Below, one piece after another: positions 23,255-45,624 of a stretch of DNA of 64,000 nt. The translations under genes and the position numbers were made by a program. The DNA is from Callipepla californica brunnescens (lineage: Eukaryota; Chordata; Aves; Galliformes; Odontophoridae): assembly GCA_023055505.1 (NCBI GenBank), contig JALIRH010000023.1:12024271-12088270 (forward strand). The letters are read 5' to 3'. Below the pieces are notes generated by a model. It had not been told where the DNA came from and searched no databases. It saw nothing but the letters and a program-made list of their open reading frames with translations. Numbering within the stretch: position 1 is the stretch's first letter; each line of letters opens with the position of its first letter.

Positions 23255-25740
23255 AGAGAGATAAAAATAGTTAATTTTAGCTCTCACTTCTCCTTACTGC
23301 CTCTCATCCTTCCATCACTCAGTTGTTGTTCTATTTATTTATTTATTTGACTTTTCAGGTCAAGATTTTATGTGCACATGTTCTTCCAGAAGGCAGATTT
23401 TTCCCTCATGTGAGTTCAGCCACCTGCAGTGGGTCTGCTTTCTGCAAGGTGTGATGCCAATCACCACTGACCTTCGAAAACTCAAATAGTGAATGAGTAT
23501 TATGTATGAAGATGAGTTTCTGCTTGAGTGAGCCATCTATAATTACTTTTTTTCTCTGTCCTTTTTAACAGAGGTCTCTTGAGGTGTCGAGCCCTCCAAC
23601 ACTGACATCAGAAGTATCAATTCAGGCATTTTCCACATGTGGGTTGTTTGAAAATATTTGAAAAGCAAACTCACCTCTTACCTGTGGTATTTGCCTTGGT
23701 ATTACTAGGCAGTCTCTGAGCAAGGTTTGATAGAGGAGGCAGGACAGGAGGTTTTTAATATTTTTTACAGCAAAGAAGAGTGAACTACAATAAACAGTCA
23801 CGGTAAAGATCTGCTGCACCCTTGTATGGCTCAAGCAAAGGTCAGAACTGAGGCCCCTGCTCCAGGGGTTCAATATACAACCCCTGAGGGTGATAACAGG
23901 ACATGACCCTGAGATACTCATCCACAGAGTATTCTGGCCAGATAGTCAGTATTGGCTGATTACCAAGAACCGTGTTCGAACTTAGTTTTTCCATTCTACT
24001 GTCCTTCAGTGTCCCTTACTTTTACCTCATGTCATCTTCCATAGTTAAGAGGACAGGCCCTATCTTTCCTGTCACTTGGTTAACATCTAAAGGGCAAGAG
24101 CCATAATTAACATTTATAGCCATTTGCCTCTAGCTCAGAAATAGTTTTGAGGGTTTTTTTTCCTTCAGAATCAGCACTTATGATCTGTGAAAATGTGAAG
24201 TACTCTACACTCTGACACTAAATCTTCACTCATAGAAGAGGCATTTTAAAGAGCCATGAAAAGTAATTCTAACAGTCCTCAGATTGATAACAAAATATGT
24301 AGAGAAGTAAAGAATATTCCGTCACAGAAATACTGGTTCTGCCTCTTTTCTGTAGTTCATGGCCTGATTTTATCCACTTCCAAATTTATTTTGATTAACA
24401 ATCACCATACAGTTTACAATACTTTTTGTTAGAATGTAACAAAGTATGGGTTCCCAAGTTTTCAGCACTGAAAGGCTGAAATTTTTTTCACTCACTTTTG
24501 CAGAGGATAACACAGGAGAAAGATACAGTGGCAGCAAGAACTGTCTGGTTGTCTGGGGGAAGCCCCTGAAAATGGATGCCCTTTAGAGCATTGGGGATGC
24601 TCTAGGTTGACTCTAGCACCTCCAGCTGTGCCATACTGAGGTGAAAATCCAGGTGGTGAGTGGCAAGCCAGTGGTATTGTCCAGATGGAAGAAAACCCCT
24701 CATGATAAATGTGCAAAATCCACATTTTCTTCTTGTTTGCATAAGCAGGGATGAAAAACAGAAAATATTGCATTCTCTTTCCTGCCTCTGCAGAAATTAA
24801 TTAATTAATTAATGCAGTTTGATTTTCTCTCCCCAGTAGATTTTGTTTACTTGGTGTCATTATAAAATGATAGTAGATATTAGACAGTTAGGTATCATTA
24901 ATTCTTTTGAGGACTTGTATTTAAAATTAAAGATGGAAAAATTTCAGTGGTTTCCCAAATAAAACGTAGCTAGTCTTACAGTAGGAAGCTGAGGAATAGA
25001 AGTTAAAAGGATATTTTTAGTGAATTGCTTCAAGAATTTAAAGTCGTTTTTTGAGTTTGCAGGTAGGAAAGGTTTGTATCTCAGTTGAGTTGCTCGGTGA
25101 CACGCCACCCTGTGGCAAGTAGCAAATCTCGTCACAGCAGGCAGCCCCCTGCGGGGGAATCTTACCACAAGAAATAGTGAAGGCACGGAGTAAGAGTATA
25201 GTTCATAAAAATATATGAAATGGAAATTTCAACTTACTGCAAACACAACACTTTTGTTTTATGTTCGTATTTGATGCAGTTTCTTAGTAGCTGTTAGAAT
25301 GGTGGCATTTTTTGCTATGTAAACTAAAAATGAAATACTGATGATCCCTGTCATCTAAGTCCAGCCTAAATTGGCATTTGCTCTTCTGATTCCTGCACTG
25401 TATAGTCTTCCTATTGCTCAGTTTTATTTCCTTTTATTTTATTTTGTCTTTAACTATGCTGATCGTGCTTAGAATCATTCCCATTTATTGACTTGTAGAA
25501 GGTATTGCAGATAGGCAAAATTCTTGGAGGCCCTAGGTGCTCTGATATTGTATTACTTTTATCAGGTATATTATTGTCTGGTAGTCTAGAGAGGAATACT
25601 GTTTTTCCTGCAAACTTCAAGCCTAATAGCCCGAGACTATTTCAGTTACAACACAACTTTCAGCCCCTGAACAAACACTTTCTTCCTCTCTCCTCTTTTC
25701 CTTTGAGATCTTTCTGCTGGGGAAGAAAAAAAAAAGCGGA
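23255..25740. other. Intergenic DNA, nothing recognised
   Basis: No gene recognised. Small low-complexity patches only, such as (ATTT)n at about 23334-23348 and (AATT)n at 24796-24814. Confidence 0.5.
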
Positions 25741-25741
25741 C

Positions 25742-25743
<2 letters not shown>

Positions 25744-25772
<29 letters not shown>

Positions 25773-25810
25773 AAACACAACCCCCCCCCCCAAAACAAAA
25801 AAAACTCTTC
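25744..25810. repeat. (AAAAC)n followed by an 11-base C run
   Basis: Pentamer AAAAC repeats about five times (25744-25769), then an A run, then 11 consecutive C at 25781-25791, then more A-rich sequence. Confidence 0.9.
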
Positions 25811-27811
25811 AGGATAAAGCTTTTTATCAGTATCAGTAGTTTACTCTTAACCTTTCTGAACTGAAACTTAACACCAGTAGTAAGCAGGAAGGCTGTGTGA
25901 ATATCTTAAAATCTTTACAGGCAGGCATCCACAAATCAAGCATGTTTAATTTTGCATTATGATGTATTCATTTTCCTTGCTCACTCTAAGTACCACAGCT
26001 TCCTGTTCCACTGAACAGGAACATTATTTTCTGGAAGACATAGGACTCATTCCTTGATGGGATTGATTTTACTAGTTATCATGTCCAAATCCATACTTGC
26101 CTGACTGACAAGGCTCTTCAAGTCAGTTTGTATGTGCATGCAAACATAGCATTCTGCAATAAATTAGATTTCCTTATTTGACTCTAGCATTTGGTGGGAA
26201 AAAGGGAAAACAGATACAGATGAATGTAATTTTGATATTTGGATATCAAGGACAGGAATTGCAGGATGATGTTAAATGATGCACACAGTTCTCTATACTT
26301 GAAAATCTATGCCTAAATCAATGCAAGATTTCTATTAGTTGGAATTCTGATATTTTAATTCCCTCCAGTGAGAACCAAGAAGCAGATACTGTAGCTGCCA
26401 TTCCCTTTACTATCTTCATAAAACAGCACCTGAACAAAGCACCTGCTGAGGCCAGGAGTTTCTTTCTAAATTGGAGGTTAAATGAGATTTGAACATAAGA
26501 TTGAACTTTTAGAGAGGGGATTCATAAATTCAGGTTCAAATTAATATTTTGAAAATACTCATTTCAGTTTTGTTCAGAGATCCTTGCCAAATTATTCTTC
26601 TGTTAATAAGTACTTAGTAGTGAGGCACTTTTTGAAGAATAAAAATATCGTGATGACTAACTAAATATATTTCAGCAATGCATCTTGAGAGTCATTCCAA
26701 TTCTATGTCAGTGTAATGCTATGCTTAACCTGCACTTCCAGACAAGAAGGGGTGAAACTTTCAGTTCAGAAATATTTCTCTTGGTTAAAAAAAGTAATCT
26801 CTGATCAAAGCAGACATCCATCTTTTAAACTGAAGGGGTATACAATACATCTATTGAACAAACAATGCTACAATATATGAACATTGCCTTTACTGTCTTC
26901 ATGATAGTATCACACTGGTAGAATAATTTTTTCTGTAATAAACTTGTTTTATTGAAATATATGTATATATATTCCTGGCTGGCAAATTTTGCATGTGGGG
27001 ATACAAATCCATTTTGCCAAAATACGGGGCAGGAGGGAAGATGTACCGTATCACTTTCTCTTAACAGTCCTCTACTCAGAGTTCACAAGGTATTTCTGCA
27101 GGTTCTCTTTATTATTTTGTGTGATCATTTCTGACTCTGTCCTAGAGGCAATGACTAGCCATGCACTGGTGTTTCGTGTTTCTGGGGAAATGCTACGAAG
27201 TCTGACTCAGTCTTTGGAATTTGGTAATAAAGGGCTGCAGGTGCTGGTAGCTCTGGAATTTCTTCTGACACTGTTTAACTATCTTTACTCTGGTCAGCTC
27301 CCTACTCAGATCTCCGATCCTGTTCTGATTCGTAGCTCTTCATGGCTTAAGCACATCAGTGATTTCACCACCAATGTAATTTCTGAATAGAATTTGTAAA
27401 TTATCATATTCAGGAAAGCTATTAAGCTTGGTAACATAGTGTAACTCTGGTAAATTGTGACTGTATTTTATACAACTGGTATTTTTTTTTAATGCAGCCT
27501 GTCATGATATTGATTCAAAATTAATTAGCTTGCAGTTGCACAGAACTTTTTCACTTTTCATTTCCCATAAAATATCACTGTTCTCAATTACATAATAAAT
27601 AATTAGCTGGTATGATAAAATTATTCAGACAACTTACAGATGTGCTGAAGTTTTTTTTGTACAGTTTTGAGAGTTCTTGGGCAGTTATCAATTGCAGTCT
27701 TGATACAGAAATACTAATTTTAATTTCTTTATTGTAAGGCAGTTTCTGTACTCTCCACAATTACCTGTTTCTTTCCAAGATTACTAAGTTCATCTTACAG
27801 AAAATGGAGAT
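25811..27811. other. Intergenic DNA with one unexplained 133-codon open frame
   Basis: No repeat recognised. A plus-strand frame at 26989-27390 runs 133 codons without a stop; the product is hydrophobic in parts and resembles no family I know. There is no clear splice or promoter context, so it is not called a gene. Confidence 0.4.
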
Positions 27812-27817
27812 TGATTA

Positions 27818-28048
27818 TGTTGTAGTAGGCGTGTCTGGGGAATCAAGGTGTAACGTGATAGGACCTCCCCTTGCTCTGTGAATGATGTGTGAAGCATGCT
27901 TAAGGGGCGTAGACGATGTAAGATTAGTATATAAGGAGTTGTTGTGCCTTAATAAAACGCCATTTTCTATATCATCATATTAGTGTCTAGTAGTGTGGCC
28001 GTAGCTGTTTGCTAGCCCAGGCGGACCGGCCTCCTATACAGGACAACA
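27818..28048 (+). mobile_element. Solo LTR of an avian endogenous retrovirus
   Basis: A 231-bp LTR begins TGTTGT and ends ACAACA (perfect 6-bp inverted termini). It is flanked on both sides by TGATTA (27812-27817 and 28049-28054), a 6-bp target duplication as made by alpharetrovirus and ERVK-type integrases. A TATA box (TATATAAGG) lies at 27928-27936 and AATAAA at 27951-27956, followed by CGCCATTTT, a sequence also found after the poly(A) signal in avian leukosis-type LTRs. No viral genes remain, so it arose by recombination between two LTRs. Confidence 0.85.
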
Positions 28049-28059
28049 TGATTATCACT

Positions 28060-31000
28060 GACTTAGAAAAATATATCTGGATCATTCTATCTTGGCTCTC
28101 CATTATTGGATTTTCATTTACGTAGTCTCTCTTGCAGTTTCTCAAAACCTTTATCTGCTTTCAGGTCTGGAGATAATCTGAGTTTCTTTTTCTTTATTTT
28201 AATTCTCTAATTACTGTCTACTTTCTTTTAATAAGAAAAATAAATTTCAAAACAAAAAGCTTAGATATAGTTGGAGAACTAAGAAAGAAAATAAACTAAA
28301 AAACGCATTAACATACTAATTTAAGAATGCTCTTAGAAGGCCTAAGCATAGATGTTTTTTCATGATACAGCCACTGTTATACATGTGAAAATTATGACAG
28401 TATGACATTTTATTAAGGTAATAACTTTTTTTGTGGAAAAAACTCTATCAGAATACACTCCAAGGTTTCAATTCACTTAACTTTTTATTATTATTATTAT
28501 TATTATTTTTGCCAATTTCTGTGTGATATATAAATTATATGTTTCTTATTGATGTGAGAGCTTCGGTCTGACAGTACTTCAGGGATCTCTGCTCACATCC
28601 AAATCTGACCTTTCTTTCAATTTCTCCCTAATAAATTCCTTGTTTCCTATGTCACAGATGCTTTTTGCACGGTCATCAGTGCAATATTAACTTCATTCTA
28701 CTGTTTCATCAATTCAGATAACTGCTTACAACCCCTATACTAAGAAACCTTCCCATGGATATAAAACCCTTCACAACTACTGCACTTAGAACTTCTCAGT
28801 TACTATATTTTCCAAATCTTATTGTCTCTTCTTCACTTTGTGATTTTTTGCTACCTGCTCTTGTCTGCACAAAACCAGTGGAACACTCTAAGTTATGTTT
28901 TCTGGTGCAGCTTCACCTTTCTTAATTCTGCTGGCAGTTTCAAACTTCAAGTCTACACTAGATTTCCTGTCATATTAGTTCAGGAGCAAACACCAATCAG
29001 CTGCAATGTCAAGTATGGATGTTTATCACTATACCCAGGTGCAATTCAGAGTACTGCAAAAAGTTACCGAAGAATGGACTTATGAGAGTCTTTATCAATA
29101 ATGTGTCACTCACACAGTTCTCCACATTCTTTCTCTCTTTAATTTTCATACTTGATGTTTCTTCTCTTCATAAATCTTTCATAATTATCTTCCCTGCCTC
29201 CTTCATTTATGTGTGGCAGTGCAACTTGTAGGCAGGTCTTCTTAGTCCTTCAACTACAAGCACACTTGAAATGTGAGTACATTTTCACTTTAAGTATTGA
29301 ATGGCTTTAATATCTGAAGTCGTCTTCAAAAGACCTGATTTTGCCGTGCCATTTTCCTTCCATAATTAAGCTTCTGTACATTTCATTTCATCCACAGAAG
29401 TAAAATAAATCTATAACGAAATTTCTATTATCTCCATTTTATAAATGAGTAAAACGAGTTAAATATCTTTTAAAATATCTTACCTCAGAACGTTCAACAG
29501 GCCAGAAACAGATCTAGGAAAAGAATACAGGTATCTTGACATTGATCCAAAGTATGTTGGATCACGCTACTTTAATCCACTCAGATCACTAAAGTGCATG
29601 ATATTTTAGGTTGCTACACAGTGCAGGCAAGAATAACAGAAGTGGCCATTTCAGATGAAATCTGAACTACTAGTGCTTTACTAATTAGCTAAATCATAGG
29701 TAAGTTCAAGTCTGCAACACAGAAGTCTGCTCTCCTGTCTACTTTTGTGTCTTGAGTGCCACAGTCAACATTTTTTCTGCCTAAATATAAGCTGCTTACA
29801 TAACATTTTGCTGTTGTCCACACGTCATGGTTTGTAAACTAAGTTTTAAGTATTTTCTTTAGTATTAATAACATTGTTAAGGTGTAAAATATATATCCCT
29901 TTGCATCCTCTGCATGTTTGGAGCACACCTGATATTCACTGTAGCCACAGTGGTTAGTACAGCAGGTAGAAGGAATGGCTGGAAGGGGATGACTGGCCCT
30001 TTGTTGTGCCTCATATCTTACCAGCTGGCATAGTTCTTGCTTACTGTAGGAGTTCAATCCAAGAAAGAGCTCAACTTTATAGTTTGATTATTAGAGGACC
30101 AAGTACCTGGTGTGGGATTCGTTAATCTGATCCCAGAAATGTCTCTACATATTAAAAAAATGAATTTAGGTTCTATAAGTGAACATGAGATGTTGATTAG
30201 GTAACTTGAATCAAGTATGATGAGAGAGAGGAGGTGAGGTGTGAACTCAGAGTTCCTTAAGCACTTCTTCAGGATGTAAAGGCAGACCCCAGATTGTTGC
30301 TCTCCTGCTGGCTCGTGAGTACAGAGATTTTGGCAAAATACGTTCAACAGAAGTTGAATATGACAATTTTTCCAAGTTAATTTTCAGCCTTATACCAGGG
30401 GACTTCTTTTAAAATACAAGATGTTTAAATTCTCTTGGGGGGAAGAAACTGAATTAATTTCTCTCATTGCTGAGGAGAACGTAACCTGTCAAGGAGATAA
30501 TAGGAGAGACAAAGTGAGTAATGGAGTGAATAAAAATAACAATAATAAAAATTATTGATAATATTCATAATAGAAAAAAAGCTGCTAACATCTGTCCTCT
30601 CAAAGGGATTAATTTTTCAATCAGTTCTGTGTGAATGCAGGGCTGAAGTGTCAAAGTGTTGGAGTGGGTTCTTGGTGGTGATCTTTTTCCACAAAGACAC
30701 CCAAAAGCACTGGATATTCCAAAAGAAATGATGGATTTCAGGCATAACATTGCTCTCTGCGTTTCCCTGTAGCTCCATGCCATGTGTATTGTAAGTACAT
30801 CTCTGTTCATCTAGATGAGAAGTCTGACTTACATTTTAGATTGTGCTTTTCAATCAAGTTGCCTTTGCTACTGTGATCTGCAATTGCTCAGTCCATTCTA
30901 GACTTTGTCTTATGCTTTCACAAAAATACCCTGCAAACAGTTCCTGGTAGAGAGGCTGAATTAAGTCAAATGACATGTCATGATGTTATTAAATTTTACC

Positions 31001-31148
31001 AGCTCTTTTCAGAAATATGCGTGAAGAAAGCCTGCAGGTGAGCCCTGTAGAATGAGTGAAATTCTACTGAAGTGAACATAGAATTAGCATTTCAAAAGGT
31101 GATTTATTGATGCCCAAGTGTGATGAGAGTGGAGTTGAAGCTTGAAAC
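28060..31148. other. Intergenic DNA downstream of TYRP1
   Basis: AT-rich DNA without recognised genes. Contains (TTA)n at 28484-28507 and short AT-rich runs near 30535-30570. Confidence 0.5.
28484..28507. repeat. (TTA)n microsatellite
   Basis: Eight tandem TTA units in AT-rich intergenic DNA. Confidence 0.9.
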
Positions 31149-31149
31149 A

Positions 31150-31264
31150 AATATATCAAGACAGCTGATAGTTAATGCTCTTTATTTTAAAGCAGTTGGA
31201 TGACAAACATTTAAAAATACGACAAAATAATCAGTTTTAATCACATGTAAAAAGTGCCATCTCT
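31150..31264 (-). terminator. TYRP1: TYRP1 3' UTR with poly(A) signal
   Basis: An AATAAA hexamer on the minus strand lies at 31181-31186, about 80 bases after the stop codon, so a short 3' UTR ending near 31155-31165 is expected. A second AATAAA at 31103-31108 could give a slightly longer form. The cleavage position is inferred, not seen. Confidence 0.6.
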
Positions 31265-41588
<10,324 letters not shown>

Positions 41589-41680
41589 GGCAGCAGATTC
41601 AGCAGAGCTGACTCCTGAGAACTCTGGTCCGTACGCACTTTCGTCTCCTCTCCAGTGAGTGACAGGACACCCAGCTCCCT
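41589..41680 (-). other. TYRP1: TYRP1 5' UTR part of first coding exon
   Basis: Between the start codon and a good acceptor (TTTCTTTCTCTTGGTGTAG|A) lie 92 noncoding bases. Mammalian TYRP1 also has a noncoding exon 1 spliced to the exon carrying the start codon, so this boundary fits the known gene structure. The alternative is that the promoter lies directly upstream and no splice occurs here. Confidence 0.6.
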
Positions 41681-42352
41681 CTACACCAAGAGAAAGAAAG
41701 ATAAAGAATCAAAACAAGCAACACAAACCTCCAGTTTACTCCTTCTACCTCAGCAAGTGCCTCTGAACCATGTATTTTGACAGCCTAACTAGGAAAGCCA
41801 ACAATTTCTACTAACGCTCTACACTTCTCTAATGATCTGTGTGAAAGTTAGTAATAACCCACAGAGATATATTTACTCACTGACTTCTAAGCAACTCCTG
41901 AATATTCATTCATGTTGTACATCTGCCAGAAAGATTTACATCACTACCACAAAATATTTAAACTTCTCTATGGCACCTGTTTTTTGAACATTTCTTTCAT
42001 AAAGTTCACATTTTTCCCTCCTGCATTTAACTAGTGTATATTTCTAGCTAGTGTTATCCCTCTGTAACTCCTTGTGGTTCTTAAAGGCTGCTTCATTGGG
42101 AAATGAAGCTACAATTCTCCCTGCATAGTACCTCTTCTGTCTTTCTTGCACCTCTTCTCTGCTGGGATCCTGTTGTATCTCTCTGCGTTCTGGTGCTGTC
42201 TCTAACTCAAAATAAGCACTGCTAAGTTCTTTCCTGTTACAGTCTGCCTGCTAATCCGTGTTCCACCAACACAGCATGGCTTGGCCTCACTCTCCTTCTG
42301 TTAATCTCCCTTTCTACTTCAGTGCCTTTCCCTGGACTTTAAGTACTTGAAC

Positions 42353-42363
42353 AGCACATGATT
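42353..42363 (-). promoter_or_regulatory. TYRP1: M-box-like element (MITF site), candidate TYRP1 promoter
   Basis: On the minus strand the sequence reads AATCATGTGCT, one base from the M-box consensus AGTCATGTGCT that binds MITF upstream of TYR, TYRP1 and DCT. It lies about 770 bp upstream of the start codon and about 670 bp upstream of the inferred exon 2 acceptor, so a noncoding exon 1 would lie roughly between 42130 and 42330. Possible donors follow AGAAGAG at 42150 and near 42130. The exon itself is not resolved. Confidence 0.45.
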
Positions 42364-42369
42364 TCTTTC

Positions 42370-43335
42370 ATGCTTATCTCCTTGTGATTTTACAAGTTTT
42401 AGCAAAGGTCAGAGATAAGTACTTGAATTCAAAACAGAACAACTATGAAGGGTTTTTTTTTTTTTTTTTAATTACTTGCAAAGAAAGGTTTATTTGAAAA
42501 CATACAAAGAACACTGGGAAGTCTGCATACACCAGACTTTTTTTTTTTTAAATACTTCAAATGCTATTTTCAAGATCAAGCTGAAATGAATGACAATGAT
42601 ACATTATTTAGAAAATGAAACACACCAATATAAAACATAGTTTTCTGCTTAACTGTTTATTCTAATAATCAAATAAAATTATATTAGAATTATATTGTAA
42701 CATTCTGTAATGTTAAATTCTAAGCAGGTGCTGTGTAATGTAGTCAAACAAAAATAAAAAGAGAAAAGCAATCTCTGGACTGAACAAAACATAACTCTCA
42801 TATTAGCAGGAGCCAAAACTGTTCTCATTTAACTGTTACTCTTTTCTGATTTATCAGTAAAAATGATTTTCAGTGAGGCAAGAATTTTTTGTCAATATAC
42901 ATCTTAACTGACATCAAGACAATAAATGAGTACTTTTATGGTAAAAATTCCAGCTACTATATAACAGGCAGTCAGCAGGAAACTGATTATTTACACCTAC
43001 TTCTGCAGAAATAAAAACATGAGAGTACACCCATCTCTGGTAGGCCACTGAAACAGTTTTTTTTCTGAGTATTCCTTATTCATGCCAGTCAGTGACTCAT
43101 GACAGCAGTGAACTTTGCAATTACATTTGGTGTGTAACAACTCTGTAGCTTAATTCAGTGTAGTACCAATGATTTTATGAAGTTTCTCCATGTCTCTACA
43201 TCCGAAATTGACAATCAATTTTCAGGAAGGACTATTTGAAGACCCTTACATGAAAATTAGCTTTTCCAGCTTTAATTTCATTTTCTGTTAGTCTTCTTCT
43301 TCTTCTTTTTTTTTTTTTCCTATTTTTTCTTTTTC
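42370..43335. other. Region upstream of TYRP1 promoter, nothing recognised
   Basis: AT-rich DNA beyond the M-box-like element, with T runs near 42452-42469 and 42537-42550. Any further promoter elements could not be identified by eye. Confidence 0.4.
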
Positions 43336-43339
43336 ATAG

Positions 43340-43858
43340 TTTATTAGTTGTCAAGCCACTCTCAATCACATTTGAAAAGTTGTGGCTCTCAGGTAAAGTC
43401 CCCAAGGACTTGAAAAAGGGAAACTTTACAACCATGTTTCATAAGGAGAGAAAGAAAGATCCAGAGATACTGTCCAGTGAGCATCACACTTGTGCTGGGC
43501 TTGTCTAGCTTGAAGATTAGAAGGCTCTGCTGAGACATAATTGTGGCCTTCTAGTGCTTGAGGAAGCTTATCAACAGAAGGGAGATTGACTTTTTACACA
43601 GTCTAATTGTGATAGGACAAGGGGGAGTGGATTTGAACTAGAAGAGGGAATTAGGAAGAAATTCTTTACTCAGAGTATGGTGAGGCACAGGAACAGGTCA
43701 TGCAGAGAAGTTGTGGATGTCCTGTAGACATTCAAGGCCAGATGGGACAGGGCTCTGGGCAGCCTCTTCAGTGATAGGCAAGCCTGTCCATGTCAGCAGG
43801 TAGGAACTGGGTGGACTTTCAGATCCCTTTCAGCTTATGATATTTTATTATTTAATGA
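43340..43858 (+). mobile_element. CR1 ORF2 fragment with internal deletion
   Basis: Starts in the reverse-transcriptase region (matching the block before the conserved PVSLTS stretch, here CPVSIT-like near 43465), then jumps to the C-terminal part and 3' end (GTGATAGGACAAGGGGGAG, CACAGGAACAGGTCATGC). The typical CR1 tail is eroded to TATGATATTTTATTATTTAATG. Confidence 0.8.
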
Positions 43859-43865
43859 TTGCTTT

Positions 43866-44740
43866 GTAGGAATGGGGAAAGATGGAAGGCAGTCCAAGCT
43901 TGGTGTCATGGGTGAACCCCTTCCCTGTCCTGCCAGCCTCACTTCCCCAGGTGCCTCTAAGTAATAGATTCAAGACATTGGGCATTGAAGAGCCGGGGAG
44001 TGAGGAGTCATAGGAGGGTTTGCAGGTTTGAATAAGACATTGCCAAGGGTGAGGCAGTTGACTCTGTGTCTCCAGACTGTCCATGTCAGGAAAGATAGGA
44101 AAGTTGTTGCAGGTGATTCCCTCCTCAAGAGAACAGAGGGCCCCATTCAAAGTCCAGACCCAGCTTGTAGGAAGGTGTGCTGCCTCCCTTGGGCCTGGCT
44201 CAAGGACGTAATTAGAAAACTCCTAGATGTGGTTCACCCCTGATTACTACCCACTACTGATAGTTCAGGCAGGCAGGGATGAAGTAGCTCAGAGAAGCCT
44301 GTGAACTATTAAAAAGGACTTCAGGGCCTTAGGGAGGTTGGTTAAGGGAGCGGGAGCACAGCTAATATTTTCTTCAACCCCTTCTGGGGCTGCAAGCAAC
44401 ACACAGTAGGCTAGAAAAAGCCAGGAAATGAGTAAGTGGCTGAGAGGCTGGTGTCACCACAGGAACTTTGGGTTTTTTTACCACAATGTGACTTACTCAG
44501 CATCCAATCTAGTGGCTGCAGGTGGCTGTTGCTTATCTCTAAGAGGAAAACAGATCCTAACCTAAGAGATAGCTGGACTCATCAAAAAGGCTTTAAAATA
44601 GGTAGGAAGGGGGAAGGGAATGCAATGAGGCTTGCTAGGACAGAGCGAGCAGTCTGGGATTTTATACTAGACCCAGTAAGGAAAGAGACTCAAGGGCAGC
44701 GGGACAAAGAAAGGCTTGGAGTTGCTGTTACACCAGGAGA
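43866..44740 (+). mobile_element. CR1 ORF1 segment with esterase-like domain
   Basis: Plus-strand translation across several frames matches the first open frame of a CR1-type element, including SKLGVMGEPLPCPASLTSPG, AGDSLLKRTEGPI (the GDS block I of the SGNH esterase fold, near 44110), DYYPLLIVQAG, NFGFF and LRGKQI. Stops and frameshifts show it is inactive. Esterase domains in ORF1 of CR1-like LINEs are established; assigning this copy is by pattern recognition. Finding a 5' region directly after a CR1 3' end suggests two separate insertions head to tail. Confidence 0.75.
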
Positions 44741-44745
44741 TCCTT

Positions 44746-44984
44746 TTCCCTTCCCTTCCCTTCCCTTCCCTTCCCTTCCCTTCCCTTCCCTTCCCTTCCC
44801 TTCCCTTCCCTTCCCTTCCCTTCCCTTCCCTTCCCTTCCCTTCCCTTCCCTTCCCTTCCCTTCCCTTCCCTTCCCTTCCCTTCCCTTCCCTTCCCTTCCC
44901 TTCCCTTCCCTTCCCTTCCCTTCCCTTCCCTTCCCTTCCCTTCCCTTCCCTTCCCTTCCCTTCCCTTCCCTTCCCTTCCCTTCC
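44746..44984. repeat. (TTCCC)n pentanucleotide array, about 48 units
   Basis: 239 bp of uninterrupted TTCCC on the plus strand (GGGAA on the minus), following the CR1 ORF1 segment and grading into TTTCTTCCTCTCTTC. Long open frames on both strands here, up to 198 codons, are made by the repeat. Such a mirror-symmetric pyrimidine tract can form triplex DNA and is likely to vary in length. Confidence 0.97.
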
Positions 44985-45346
44985 TTTCTTCCTCTCTTCT
45001 TTGTTTCAATTACCATACTCTGTATTTTTTAAAAAAAGATAGACCCTAATTTTACACAGGGAGCTTAGAATTGTTTTGGCTTTCATTTGTATTTCTTTTT
45101 CCTTCACAATAGAGTCAAAACATGCTGCTTTATATAAAAACATAGAGCTAAATGTCACTTGATAACTTGGGCAATGATTCTGAGTGAGAATCATCCATCT
45201 CCTTCCTGCATCTAAGTACCTCAAGCCAAGCATGCACAGAAAATCAGGGTTCATGTATGAATCCTAAGTTTCCATGGGATGTTTCTTTCTGAGAAGAGAG
45301 TTACCAGAGCACACTTTTTGTGGTTTGAATAGCTAATCACTCAACA

Positions 45347-45375
45347 CCCCTCCCTCTCCTCAGGAGAAGGAGGGG
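45347..45375. other. 14-bp near-perfect inverted repeat
   Basis: A C/T-rich 14-base arm (45347-45360) and its inverted complement (45362-45375) are separated by one base, with one mismatch. It probably extrudes as a small hairpin; role unknown. Confidence 0.6.
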
Positions 45376-45624
45376 AAGAAGAGGAAAAAGAACATCCAGT
45401 TGTGATAGAACAAACTAACTTATTAAAAGGAATGTGAGATAATGCAGAATAAGTAAGAATAATAAATCAAACAAACCAAATATAAACTGGGGAGATAATC
45501 TGCCCACATCTTTATTGGCAGGTCCTTACAAGATGACTTCCCAGAAAATATGGAAGAACTTGCCCAGAATCGGAGGATCAGAAAACTATATAGAAAATAG
45601 TATTATATAGAAAACTAATATTCC

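Noticed and set aside
25090..25125. Second CTCF-like site (CGCCACCCTGTGGC)
   Set aside because: The core differs from the consensus at more than one key position, so it is too weak to call.
44436..45042. Open frames of 93-198 codons with repeating SLPFP or GREGK
   Set aside because: They are translations of the (TTCCC)n array, which is stop-free in several frames.
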